Below are positions 32,444-42,721 of a stretch of 64,000 nt of DNA, one piece after another (the first letter of the stretch is position 1; every line of letters starts with the position of its first letter). The notes beneath the pieces are model-generated. The model searched no databases, was not told where the DNA came from, and was given only the letters and a program-made list of their open reading frames with translations. The stretch covers positions 255,501 to 319,500 of the forward strand of contig NC_009395.2 in NCBI RefSeq assembly GCF_000002875.2, read 5' to 3'. A program made the translations under genes and the position numbers. Origin of the DNA: Leishmania infantum JPCM5 (Eukaryota > Euglenozoa > Kinetoplastea > Trypanosomatida > Trypanosomatidae).

Positions 32444-35400
32444 ATGCCCGGCGAAGGACCATCAACAGTTGTCGTCGCAGCCATGCGACTGGAGCCGCTC
32501 TGCTTTGGGGGTTACGAGCACCTCGAAAGTGGCAGCGGCGGCTTTGTGCACCTCATCACCCCACAAGGTGGACGTGTGCGTCTTCACCTGTCGCAGCCCT
32601 CTTTCCGAGGTGCTTCACCACCGCTGCAGCAGCAACCACCGCTGTCGCCACGTCTTGACCATTTACCCACATTCCCTCCATCCCGGCCCCTTGGTTGTAA
32701 GTCCACACAGAAGGTTGCAGCACCCGCAGCTGCCCTGACAGATGCCCGGCGGGCCCCGGAGGATGCAGCAGGGCCGCAGACGTTGACGGCTGCTGCTGCT
32801 GCTGCTACGATGCCATCGGCACCCCCGGAGGGGTTCGAAGTGGAATTCCTCTCGTCGTCGTCCTCCGTGGCGTCTTCGGCGGTACCATCGCGCGCGACGT
32901 CGAGAGGGGCGTCGCCGCCGTCAGAAGCTGCTGCTATCGAGGAGATCGATGCGGAACACGCGCCAGCAGATGCCTCTGACGCTGGCGACAGCAAGCCCAC
33001 GGTGTCGAGTGACACCGCAGGTGCACTCGGAGTCACGACTTCGGAGGACCAACCCGTGCCGCTCACGTTTGCCCACGGCGCGGAGCTGACGGCGTCGGCG
33101 GCGTCGATGGCTGAGCTCGATGATGAGCTGACCCGGTGCGCTTTGCTTCTATTCGACGGCAGGCTCCCTCAGCAGCCACCGCCGCCGGGGCAGGCGGAAG
33201 CGCCTCGGCGGCGGTGGCCGGAAGCGGTCAACTACCACCGTGCCGTCTTGCTGGGCTACGACGACGCCGGATTCGCGTACATGGACGCGCAGGCGTTTGC
33301 GCAGCGGGTGCCGCCGCCGCAGGGATGGCGACTGTGCCCCCTCCCGCTGCTGGTGTGTGCGGTGGCGAAGCTGGCTCACTTTTATCGGGGTGCGGAGTCG
33401 GACGACACAACGAGCGAGCAGAGCACCGCCGCCGGCGCCTCTGGCGCTGCACTGCGCTACCCGGTGCTGCCGAGGCCCGCAAGGACAGCTGCTGCTGGGG
33501 GAAGCGGTGGACTTGAGAACGCACAGTCGAGCCGCGATGGTATTACTGGCGCAACCTTACCCTCACCTTCTTACCCGGCCCCCGCGTCTGGCGAGCCGTC
33601 GCCGTCCACGTCATCGGCTACAACGCCGCCTGTCCCGCCCTCGACATCACCTGCGTACCTGAGCCCGCCCCTGCGCTGGAGTCTGCCGATGTGCGGCCAC
33701 GCACCCTCGCTGAACTTGCAGCAACTATTCCGAGTGCAGCCGAACCGCGTGTATCAGCTGGCACGGCCGCCTGAGGAGGTGGTGTTTCTCGGCGTCGCAT
33801 TTGGAATCCCGTGGATTAGGCCAGTTGTGTCGGCTACCGCAACGGCCCCTGATGCAGCGCCGCCGCAGGTGGAAACGTGTCACGATGTCGTACTTCACGC
33901 AACTGACCCCTCGACTTCATCGCCGGCATCGCAACCGCCGGCCGGGTATCGCTGGAAGGACACGCGTGCGTGGGCGGTACCGCTCATTGGGTGCCACGAT
34001 GCATGCGACATTCGCGGTCGCCACGGTCTGGTAGACCCGCCGCCAGGTGCGACGGGGGTGTCCCCTGCTGCTGCCGTCGCCGACGCCGAAGGATCTGCAC
34101 CTCCCTCTGCGCTGTCATCAGCTGCTACTGTAGCGCCGCCCGAGAAGTCGTGGCAGGAAACATCGCTGCGGCCCAGTGAGGCTGACGAGCAGAACAGCGG
34201 CACGCCCGCTCCTCTCTCACTGTCACCTCCGTCGCCCTCGCCGAAACCGCTCACCGCCGCTGCGCTGCTGTTTGTAAAAGAAGGCACCCGTGTCTTCGTG
34301 CCTGGCCGCTTCGGTGTAATGCTAGAGTGCAACACCAATTCGGCGCTGATGGAGGCGCATTTCGGCGTCGTGCACGGTGATCAGCTTGTACCGCGCGCCC
34401 TGTCGTCTCACGCTGCCGCTGCGCAGCTCTCCGGCGCACCAAAGCCAGGCAAGACGACGACCCCATCACTGCCACCTGGGCCCTTCATTGTGATGGGGCT
34501 GTACGGCCGCAACGTGCTCGTGCTAATAGCCGATGGCGAGGGGCAGACTGCAGTGCAGATTCACGTTACGCGCGGCGTCGCAGAGGTCGCGGAGGCGTTT
34601 CGAAAAGTGGCAGGGGCGCCACTGCCGCCGCCTGCGCTGCCGCTGGAGCCACTCAGCGTGCCTGCATCGCCACCTGAGCCGACAATGGTCGCCGAGGCTG
34701 CTGCTGCTCCTCGCTTGGTGGCCAAAGACGAAGTCTCGCAGGAGAGGCCGCAGGCGCCGGAGACAGAGCGACGGGAGGACCAGGCAGGACCCGTGCCTGG
34801 TGCAGTGACTTGCATCGTGGCTGAGGGGACCGACGCCTTCATGGCCCCTGCAGCAGATACTGCTGCTGCTGCCGCCGAAGCGCAGTTATGCAAGGGTAAG
34901 GACGTGGGTATGCTGGGTGTGGAGGGGATGCGTAACGAAGTTGGTAGCGCTACACGGGTAGCCGATGGGGTGTGCAATGGTGGGCCGCCGCCGGTCAAAA
35001 AAGTGATTCTGACCGACCTTCACAAAGCTGGTGAGAACGCTGCGCATGCCTCCTCGAGTGTTGTCGTGGAGATATCGCAAGGGGTCTCGACATCGGCCGC
35101 TTCTGCACCGCACGCAGGGCGATGTTCGTCAACGACAGCGTCCTCGGCGTCTTCGAGTTCCTTCGACTCACAGGCTTCACAGCAACTCCGGCAGCAGCAG
35201 CAGAGTCGGTTGGAGCAGGTCGGAGAGGAAGAGGCACACCGTTCAGGCCCTTCCACAGGGAGAGCCAGCGCACCGAGCACTCCCACTGATAAAGTTGTGG
35301 TGAAGGCGGCTGAGGTATGGCCAACTTCTGCGGCGCAGCTGCTTGAGTCTGCGGAGGAGGTGACGGTTGTGCCCGCCGTGACGTCGTCCACAGAGGATGC

Positions 35401-36613
35401 GCTTCCGCTGATGACCCTATCAGCGGCCGAACATGCCATGACCTCCGAGAGCGGCGAAGGAGTCTTTCAGGCGGAGGCTGCTGGCGCTGTCGTCGAATCC
35501 GCGAACACCAAGACACATGGAGAGAAATACGTGCACTATCACGACGACGGAGTGATCTCTGCTGATGCTTTGCTGCACGGGCACTCCCTGCTGCAACTGC
35601 CTGAGAAGGACCTCAGCGCGCTAGAAGGTGGAAGGGAGAAGCACCCGCAGCCGGGAAGCAGCTTCTCGGCCCAGTTTTTCGCCGACCACACACCGAGCTT
35701 GCTCCCGGCCTCGTCATCGATGCCGCAACCATCGCAACATCAGCATACAGACGACGCGCAGGGGGCGGCGCTAGGCACGGAGGTGAGCTTCGATGAAGAT
35801 GGGGCCGACGTGCGCCGTCTTCCTGCGACACCGGAGAGTGATTGCGAAGAGCGAGTGCAGCACGTGAGCGGCGCAGATGCTGATGATATTGCCGGGCCAG
35901 TTATTGCATCCCACGCATCATGTTTGTTGGCGTCGGTGGAACAGCAGCGATGGATCAATCAGGCACCTCCCTTTTGCCATGTTGCCATTCCAGCCGGTGA
36001 GGAGGTGGCGGCGACGACAGCGACGGCACGCTCAGCAACGGCTTTCACACCTTTCCACTCTCCGCCACCAGCGAGCCCTGCAGACCTCCAGGCAGCACCT
36101 CGAGTTGGGGATGCACAGGGGACATCTTACCCCACTTCAGACCCCTCACCATGCGCGGCGGCTGTCGGGCTGCAGCACTACTCAGCGGCGACGCCATTTA
36201 CCAACTTCCTGAAGGCGTACGCAGTCTTCGTACTCGGCACACATGGAGCAACAAGCAGAGGCGAGAGCAAGCAGCTGTGCAACGGCACAGCGCCGCACAT
36301 GAACGAGTGCGCAGCGAGGGCAGGGGAAGCTTCGCGGGGCGTAGCGGAACTCGCTTCGATACTCGACTTCTACCGTGAGCGACCGCTGGCGCGCATCATG
36401 GAGGCCACAGCTATTCAGCGGCGCTGTCGTGCGGCGTGGAATGCGGTCATCGTATCGACACCTGCCTCTGCTGCAGCGCAAGCTGTGAGCGACTTGCAGG
36501 TGTGCAAGCTGAAGGCATCTGCGTCGACGACGGCTTTTACGGAACTCTGCGTTGATGAGCTCGTATCGCTGCTGGCTATCGTGCATCATCCGTCACCGAG
36601 ACAGGATGGATGA
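32444..36613 (+). CDS. Very large low-complexity protein, unknown function
   Basis: This protein of 1,389 residues is not recognised. Long Ala/Ser/Pro/Glu-rich disordered stretches separate short ordered islands: near 15-50 (PLCFGGYEHLESGSGGFVHL), 265-315 (HRAVLLGYDDAGFAYMDAQA), 410-460 (NLQQLFRVQPNRVYQLARPP), 505-525 (RAWAVPLIGCHDACDIRGRH), 605-650 (LLFVKEGTRVFVPGRFGVML) and 680-720 (GPFIVMGLYGRNVLVLIADG). Several islands look like short beta-rich modules. Close to the C-terminus, IMEATAIQRRCRAAWNAVIV resembles the first half of a calmodulin-binding IQ motif. No membrane span is evident. Reading frame integrity over 4.2 kb, with stops in other frames, supports a real gene. The start is the first ATG and is preceded by C/T-rich sequence. 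Confidence 0.85.
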   Translation: MPGEGPSTVVVAAMRLEPLCFGGYEHLESGSGGFVHLITPQGGRVRLHLSQPSFRGASPPLQQQPPLSPRLDHLPTFPPSRPLGCKSTQKVAAPAAALTDARRAPEDAAGPQTLTAAAAAATMPSAPPEGFEVEFLSSSSSVASSAVPSRATSRGASPPSEAAAIEEIDAEHAPADASDAGDSKPTVSSDTAGALGVTTSEDQPVPLTFAHGAELTASAASMAELDDELTRCALLLFDGRLPQQPPPPGQAEAPRRRWPEAVNYHRAVLLGYDDAGFAYMDAQAFAQRVPPPQGWRLCPLPLLVCAVAKLAHFYRGAESDDTTSEQSTAAGASGAALRYPVLPRPARTAAAGGSGGLENAQSSRDGITGATLPSPSYPAPASGEPSPSTSSATTPPVPPSTSPAYLSPPLRWSLPMCGHAPSLNLQQLFRVQPNRVYQLARPPEEVVFLGVAFGIPWIRPVVSATATAPDAAPPQVETCHDVVLHATDPSTSSPASQPPAGYRWKDTRAWAVPLIGCHDACDIRGRHGLVDPPPGATGVSPAAAVADAEGSAPPSALSSAATVAPPEKSWQETSLRPSEADEQNSGTPAPLSLSPPSPSPKPLTAAALLFVKEGTRVFVPGRFGVMLECNTNSALMEAHFGVVHGDQLVPRALSSHAAAAQLSGAPKPGKTTTPSLPPGPFIVMGLYGRNVLVLIADGEGQTAVQIHVTRGVAEVAEAFRKVAGAPLPPPALPLEPLSVPASPPEPTMVAEAAAAPRLVAKDEVSQERPQAPETERREDQAGPVPGAVTCIVAEGTDAFMAPAADTAAAAAEAQLCKGKDVGMLGVEGMRNEVGSATRVADGVCNGGPPPVKKVILTDLHKAGENAAHASSSVVVEISQGVSTSAASAPHAGRCSSTTASSASSSSFDSQASQQLRQQQQSRLEQVGEEEAHRSGPSTGRASAPSTPTDKVVVKAAEVWPTSAAQLLESAEEVTVVPAVTSSTEDALPLMTLSAAEHAMTSESGEGVFQAEAAGAVVESANTKTHGEKYVHYHDDGVISADALLHGHSLLQLPEKDLSALEGGREKHPQPGSSFSAQFFADHTPSLLPASSSMPQPSQHQHTDDAQGAALGTEVSFDEDGADVRRLPATPESDCEERVQHVSGADADDIAGPVIASHASCLLASVEQQRWINQAPPFCHVAIPAGEEVAATTATARSATAFTPFHSPPPASPADLQAAPRVGDAQGTSYPTSDPSPCAAAVGLQHYSAATPFTNFLKAYAVFVLGTHGATSRGESKQLCNGTAPHMNECAARAGEASRGVAELASILDFYRERPLARIMEATAIQRRCRAAWNAVIVSTPASAAAQAVSDLQVCKLKASASTTAFTELCVDELVSLLAIVHHPSPRQDG

Positions 36614-37445
36614 TACACCGCGGTGACCGCATGCACGGGAGATGGCGGCTCTCCATCTCCCTCTCTTTTTGTGAGTGGCCCCTCCTTACACACACACACA
36701 CACACACACATACACACACACGTGCACGAGGAGGGATGGACGGATGGGTGAGGTTGCCTGCCCCATCGCTTCGCAAACACAGCCGAGGTGTCTGTGTGCC
36801 TGTGTGCGGAATGTGTGTGTAGCCGCGGCTCGCATATACCTACTTCTTTTTTCCATGGCTTCCTGTGTGCGGCTGGCACATCCGTGACGTGTTTCGTCAA
36901 ACAACAACAGCGGCATAAAGCGAAGCGCATATGCTCGCATGAGCTGCTGCTGATCTCGCGCCTTTTAAAAAGTTCTCGGTCGCGCTTGCTCCACTGCTGC
37001 CCATCACCGGCTGGGAAAGAGTACGGCGCAATGACGCCGATGGATGCACGCCACGCATCCTGATATATGGCGCACTTGAAGACACAGACCGCTCTCTCAC
37101 CGTTATGTATGCACGATGCTTCTCTTTTTGTGCTCGGTGCGACTTTTCTATAGTGTCGCCACTCCTGTTATTGCTGCCTCCGCTTACCCTCTCGCCCGCG
37201 ATACGCCGCTGCCACGAAAGCGGTTGTGCCGGTGCGAGATCCTGCGCATGTCTCGGCAGCAACGCTGCCTTCTACTTCTCTTGCTCTTCTTAAACGGTTT
37301 CTCTTGTGCTCTTGCAGCCCACACACCCACACTCCGTGACACGTGACCGCCGCCTCCGCCCCTTCTACCCTTCGTGCCACCGCCACCCAGCGTCACCGTA
37401 GTTCCGGCATCTGTCTTTGGTAGCCAAGAGGTTTATCGGTGCACC
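36614..37445. other. Intergenic region with AC microsatellite
   Basis: No gene is seen. It contains an AC run at 36688-36721. The last 200 bp are C/T-rich with TTGCTCTTCTTAAACG-like tracts, suitable for trans-splicing of the next gene. Confidence 0.5.
36688..36721. repeat. AC dinucleotide run with one interruption
   Basis: An AC tract broken once by a T at 36711, within the 3' region of the large low-complexity gene. Confidence 0.95.
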
Positions 37446-38780
37446 ATGAGCACGCCCAGGGACGATGCGGCGGGCGTGGGATGCTTGCTGCCTCCGCACG
37501 GGCCAGCCAACATGATGTCGACGTACATGACTCGCTACGACTACGACTACAACCGCGATCCCCGTCTGGCAGGCAGCGACGGCGGCAGTGGGCGCGGCTT
37601 CAAGCAGGAAATAAGCGGCGAAGTGCGCAACCGCCCCATCTTTGCCTACGGTGTTGACACAGGCGACCGCGACGACCGCACTATCTACCAAGTAGACTAC
37701 ACAAACAAGGACCGCTCCGTGAAGAATATGGCCTGGCTGGCCGCCACGCTGACAGATTCAGCCGCTTCTGCAGCTGCGGCAAGGATTAGAGGCCAGGATA
37801 ACGGCACGGCGTACCAGCACAACTGGTATCTCCCCGCTGTCTCCGCTCACATTGTCTTGGCGGACGGTAGCCATCCGCATACAGTGTACCAGGATGACTA
37901 CCAGGCACCCCGGCACGTCGCTGATGGCGCCGTGCATGATCCGGTGTGCTACGCGGGAGCCGCCACTGCCGCCTACAATGCGGATCTGCTCAAGCCGCAC
38001 GGCGTGATGGAGGACGACGGCGCCGACCTCGCGCCGAAGATCACATCAAAGGATTCGCTGCTGCCACGGAAACACGCGAGCTCCAACGCTACGTGGACGC
38101 CAGTCTTCGAGAACACCGCTGACCACCGCCACACGTGGAATGATTGCGTGCCTGGGGACGGTGTGATGGGCACATACACGTGCACCTCCTGGGATTACGG
38201 CGACACGAGTCAGGCTCACCCCTCGCAGCTGCCGCTGAGCCTGGCGCGCAGTCTTGCAGCCCACAACCTGGACGCCTCCGCGAACCCGGACAAGGCAGCG
38301 CTGCTGCGCCGTCTCGCCGGAAGGCACTACTCCTCTAGGACGCTGCGCGGATCATCGAGCGGTGCTCCGCTGGACACGAACGACCGCACGAACCCGCAGT
38401 TTCTGTCAACGGCGGAGCAGAAGCGGTGCGCGGTGAGCCGGCGCCTTGAGAAGGAGCACTACGTCACCATGTCCATCTACAAGAGCGACTTCATTGATCA
38501 GGGGCTGCTGCCAGAGCTGCCCGGAAACCCTGGCGGGCCGGCGGACGCTCGCGACACTCACACCAGCCCCGTGGCCACTGCGGGGGAGATGATGGCCGGC
38601 CAGCTAACAAACGCGACGCGCGAGCTGGGCTTGCTGCGCAACGCGCACGGCACCCTCAAGTCCAGCGAGGCGCACGCTGCGTCGCGGGTGAGCACCGGCG
38701 TTTTGTCAGCGATGCGCGCGATGGAGAAGGCGGCCTCGATCGACAAGGCCGACCCGCACTGCCACAAGCTCCGTGAGTAG
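37446..38780 (+). CDS. Tyr/Asp-motif protein, possibly cytoskeletal; function unknown
   Basis: This 444-residue soluble protein starts at the first ATG of the frame. It is rich in Asp, Tyr, Asn, His and Gly rather than in coiled-coil residues. Similar short motifs recur: TRYDYDYNRDP near residue 30, TIYQVDYTNKD near 80, TAYQHNWYLPA near 120, TVYQDDYQAPR near 145, TSWDYGDTS near 245 and SIYKSDFIDQG near 342. The shared pattern is T/S-x-Y-x-x-x-Y/F with acidic residues. Short repeats of that kind, spaced along an otherwise extended chain, are seen in proteins that line axonemal microtubules, so a flagellar role is possible but unproven. No membrane span, signal peptide or catalytic motif is visible. 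Confidence 0.85.
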   Translation: MSTPRDDAAGVGCLLPPHGPANMMSTYMTRYDYDYNRDPRLAGSDGGSGRGFKQEISGEVRNRPIFAYGVDTGDRDDRTIYQVDYTNKDRSVKNMAWLAATLTDSAASAAAARIRGQDNGTAYQHNWYLPAVSAHIVLADGSHPHTVYQDDYQAPRHVADGAVHDPVCYAGAATAAYNADLLKPHGVMEDDGADLAPKITSKDSLLPRKHASSNATWTPVFENTADHRHTWNDCVPGDGVMGTYTCTSWDYGDTSQAHPSQLPLSLARSLAAHNLDASANPDKAALLRRLAGRHYSSRTLRGSSSGAPLDTNDRTNPQFLSTAEQKRCAVSRRLEKEHYVTMSIYKSDFIDQGLLPELPGNPGGPADARDTHTSPVATAGEMMAGQLTNATRELGLLRNAHGTLKSSEAHAASRVSTGVLSAMRAMEKAASIDKADPHCHKLRE

Positions 38781-40527
38781 TTGCAGCCTTTCTTCCCTTC
38801 AACCTTCGCCTTCTCTGTCTCGCACCACCGCCGTGGTCCGTCCATCTCTGCCCTGTCGATGCGCACACGGACGCTCGGATGTGTATGCGCGTGGGTAGGC
38901 AATGTGCTTGCCGTTGTTGCCGTCCGCCTAGCGTCTTTCGCCTTCATGCCGCGTTTGCCTGCGTGTTGTTTGTAGTGTGTTGTGGGCAACTTCCCTGCCG
39001 TTCTAACGCCCTTTTCTGCCGGCCCTGGTTGTAATGTACACTGTCGCTTCTCTTCTTTTTGTGTGCTTTCACGTTTTTTTTTCACCCGTTTCCATGTAAA
39101 TTACAAGCAAGCGAAGGCACGCATACGCACCAGCTCACGGCAGGGAACGAAAAGCTACACTCACGCACACCGATCGGTCCTCCTCGATATCCGGTGTGTG
39201 TGTCGAGGGGGGGTGGAGGAGGCGTCATGCGCATTCCTGTTGCCGTGTCCGTCTTGTTTTTCTCGCGCCCCTTCCCGCTTGTGCATTTTATGCCCTTTTT
39301 CCATGTTCCTTGGCTGTGCGGCATCGACGTTTTTTTTTGGTTTCTTGCTGCATGTGATTTGTATCTTCTTGCCAGCGTCCGCGTGTGCGTGTCTCTATCT
39401 GTGCTTGTGCGCTCAAAGCCTCTGTCGCGCCTCCGCGCGCGTGCCGGGCGCCTCACGGAGCTCTCTGCCCCGTCCCCTTCTTTTTTTTTCGACAGCAGCC
39501 ACCTGGATGTTCAACAGGAAGGAGACGGCACTTGTTTGATGGCTTCCCTTCATCTTGTGGTGCTCATGTAGTGTGTGGCGGCACTGCACATGCGGAGGTG
39601 GTGGGGCGGCAGACGATGCACGCAAAATATGCGTGCGCGCGACACAGAGCGGGAGCATGCGGAGAAGAGTGATCGCGTCCAGCTCGCACGTGCAGACACG
39701 CACGCGGGCGCTCTTCACGCTTCATGCGAACATTTTTTTGCTTGTTGCGATTTGCTGCGTTGATCCCCGCCAGCAGCGTTGGTTTTGTTGTTCTTCCTTT
39801 AGTCATGAGTGCATTGCCCCCCCCCTCCCCCACTCCTGCAGGCGGGCGGGCGGGGATGCACGGTGACGGCCAAAGAATGAAGTAAAAAAGCGATGGCTGG
39901 GAGCTGCTGCGTCCGTGGCACTGCGCAGCGATGCAGCGAACAGGAACCGAAAGGCAGTGCTGCTGGAGGGCACGCGCGCAATGCTGCGTTTTCCAACTCC
40001 TTGCGCTTGCGCAGGCCACGCTCGCACATCCGGTGATGCACACAACAGCTTACATTCTTGCTCTGGCCCTCCCATTCCCCCCCCCCTTACGCACCGCGCA
40101 CACATCATCCACCTCTCTCGCTCTCTCACTCTGTGTGTGCGTGCGTGCCCCTCCTTCTCTTCCCACGTTCATATCCTCATTGCGCCATCTGCCACGCAGT
40201 CAAACTCCCTAATTTTTTTATTTGTGTCGTTGCTCCGTTTTCGCTGTACCTCCTCTTGCCGTCTGTTTCCTCCTTCAACTGCCACATCCAGTCACGCCTC
40301 CTCCCCGCCGCCTCCGCCTATCACGCTCATCGCTCTTGCTCTCGCTGTGTTCTCGGATTGTTGTGCTGCTCCCTGTCTTGGGCTCTCTTCACTACTCCGA
40401 CGGCGACTTTGTGTTTTTTTTCCCTCCAACTGCCGTCGTCCATAACGGCGAAGGCGACGGCAAGCGGGTACCATCCCTCACGCACACTCACACACAATCC
40501 CCTTCCCCATCACCACCGTCTTGAGTC
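38781..40527. other. Intergenic region before the MIT-domain gene
   Basis: No gene is seen. T-rich segments occur at 39060-39085 and 39330-39345, a C-run at 39818-39833, and C/T-rich sequence at 40100-40410 leads into the next gene. Confidence 0.5.
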
Positions 40528-41145
40528 ATGGCCGCCGCTGATCAACTCCGGTACGCGGCGCAGATGATCGAGCTGGCGCGCAGCGAAGAGAGGGAGGACG
40601 GAAACCCGCTCACGGCGGTGCGCTGCTACACAACGGCGATGGAGGTTATCGCGTCAGAGGCGTCTAAGCGCGCGGCGACGATTGAGAGCAATGAAGCGCG
40701 CCGTTTCTTTCTCTTTCAAGTCCGATCGAAGCTGGAGATGTACCACGAACGCGCGGAGCTGCTCCTGCAAGTCGCGAACGGATCGGGGCTGCTCGACAAG
40801 CCCAGCTTCGGCAACGGCGACGTCTCGGCTTTTCAAACTAACTACCCACCCGCGCTCTTCGCGTCAGCGGTGGCGAATGAGAATAGCAACACCGGCAATG
40901 GCGGAGTCGGGTCGTGCAGCACGGGCGGTGGCTTCAGTGTACTCGGGATTCCGCTTCAGCCCCAACGGATGGCTCCCTCTGCTCTTCCCACACAAACTCA
41001 ATCCAGCTATGACGACTCCAAGGAACCGCCGATGAGCTGCTACCTGAAGCCCGACGACGACGCAACCGCGGAACCGCCGCCGGTGACACCAGAGCTGGAT
41101 CTTGACGAACTCATGAAGAACCTCGGCGCACCACCAGAGTCGTAG
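40528..41145 (+). CDS. MIT-domain protein, probable ESCRT/endosomal factor
   Basis: This 205-residue protein begins with a probable MIT (microtubule interacting and transport) domain. Residues about 3-85 form three predicted helices with the typical alternation: QLRYAAQMIELARSEE, then GNPLTAVRCYTTAMEVIASE, then FLFQVRSKLEMYHERAELLL. The last ends in the family's tyrosine-x-x-RAE-like signature (MYHERAELL). MIT domains bind the C-termini of ESCRT-III subunits, so a role in membrane remodelling at endosomes or in cytokinesis is likely. The middle (90-175) is Ser/Gly/Pro/Asn-rich and probably disordered. The C-terminus carries a Leu/Asp motif, ELDLDELMKNLGAPP, that could itself be an interaction site. 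It lacks the AAA ATPase part of VPS4, and the start is the first ATG. Confidence 0.75.
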   Translation: MAAADQLRYAAQMIELARSEEREDGNPLTAVRCYTTAMEVIASEASKRAATIESNEARRFFLFQVRSKLEMYHERAELLLQVANGSGLLDKPSFGNGDVSAFQTNYPPALFASAVANENSNTGNGGVGSCSTGGGFSVLGIPLQPQRMAPSALPTQTQSSYDDSKEPPMSCYLKPDDDATAEPPPVTPELDLDELMKNLGAPPES

Positions 41146-42721
41146 AGGCGAGAAGGGTGATGGGGACGAAGTAGCCGAGAGGCGTGCGCGCATAAGTGAG
41201 TCGGTGTGCGTCGGAGTGCGCACCAAGATCTAAATCGAATCTTTTTCTGTTGTTGATATTTCTTTCCCCCTCTCGTCTTATTACCATCATTCTGTTGGGG
41301 CTTCTGGGGGTGTGGGCATGCGAAGCGGTGAGCGGGAGGAGTAGGCAGGGGGGGGCATGCACCCACATATATTTTGTTGTTCTGCATCCCTTGTACTTGC
41401 CGTCGTCTCGTTTTCTGCGTAATGGTTTGTTTGTGTGAGCGCCCGTGATGAGGCCTCTCTTCGTTCTTTGCGTCTCGGCCCCCCACCGAGCGCCCTCCTC
41501 ACTGCCTTTCACTATGTGGGCTCTTGTTTTGTGCGTGGGGTTTGTGTAGAGGGTCGCTCAATCTCCCTCTGCGCATGCCGCCCTTACGTTCTGACTTTGT
41601 GTTAGCTCCCTCCCTCCTCTTCCGCTTTCGCCAGCACTCACCCACCCGCACTCTTTTGACTTCCTCTCCGTGTGTGCATCTCTGGTGCTTCCTCCAAGAC
41701 GAGTGCGCGAGTTCCCCCCCCTCTCCCTTCGCTCCTCCACTCACCGATGACCCACACGAGAACACGAGCACAGCTTCTCTGCCAGTTGTTCGCCGAAACA
41801 TTCTCCTGATCTCGCTCATGTCCGCCCTGCTTTTTTCATGGCTTTCGCCCCTCGTCCTCCTCCTCCGGCACGCACGCACACGCACACACAGACACACGCG
41901 CGCGCCTCCTCTTCTATGTTCGCGCGTTTCCCTTTGTTGTTTGGTTGTGTCTCGCCGTTCTCTTCCGTCGTGTGGAGGCGCTCCTTTCGGATGCCTCCAC
42001 CTGTGCAATACTCTCCGTCCTCTCGGTAGTGTGCACCTTGGCGTGCGCGCTCGTCTCCACGCACCCAGCATCGCACACACTAAGATGGACAAGACGAACA
42101 CCTTTGAGGTTGAGCGCATCGGCAGGCAAGCCCACTGGGAGGCACAGAGAAGGAACATGCCAGCATATCGTCGATGCCGCCTTATCGGACTTACCCAGGA
42201 AGGCGACTGGATAATCTAGGTCGTCAAGAGAGCGACATCTACGGCAGCGCATCGGCATGTGTGTTGTGTGCATCGCCGCCGTACATACTGGGCATCGCTC
42301 TCGGGCGATGCTCGCCTGGAACGCCAACACCCTACGGTGTATGCGAAGGGCTTACCGGCGCGGGTGGCGGCGCCACCGCCATTTCCGCGCGCCCCACTTT
42401 GCTTTCCATATTTTTTTTTTCCCGTGGCCTATCATGGGAAGAGGACGAAAGGGGTGCAGACTAGCCTTGGCCGTGCGCTCTCTTCCCACCTACCCAACAC
42501 TTGCGATGCGAAAGAAAACGGCCCAAAACAACGCTTCCTCTGTACACTCTTTCTCCTCGCTCACTCGCACTCTCTCCTGGCTGCCCCATCATCCATCATT
42601 CATCCCCTCCATCCCATCACGCTCTATCTGTTACCTTGCGAACACTCTTCGGCTGTCTTTTTACCCTTGCTTCCCTCCCTTTCGAACGAGCGCAGTTTCT
42701 CATCTCCCGCCGCGCGCAACG
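41146..42721. other. Intergenic region before the first eS21 gene
   Basis: No gene is supported. A 44-codon frame from 42085 to 42219 is the least biased one, but it has no recognisable product. A pyrimidine tract at about 42652-42685 is followed by CAG at 42693-42695, a good trans-splice acceptor giving a 5' UTR of about 26 nt for eS21. The last 21 bases before the ATG are shared with the second eS21 gene. Confidence 0.5.
42693..42695 (+). promoter_or_regulatory. Candidate trans-splice acceptor of eS21 copy 1
   Basis: A T/C-rich tract (CTGTCTTTTTACCC... to about 42683) precedes GAG and CAG. CAG at 42693-42695 leaves a 26-nt leader before the ATG. In trypanosomatids the spliced leader is joined after such an AG. 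The choice between the two AGs is inferred. Confidence 0.5.
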
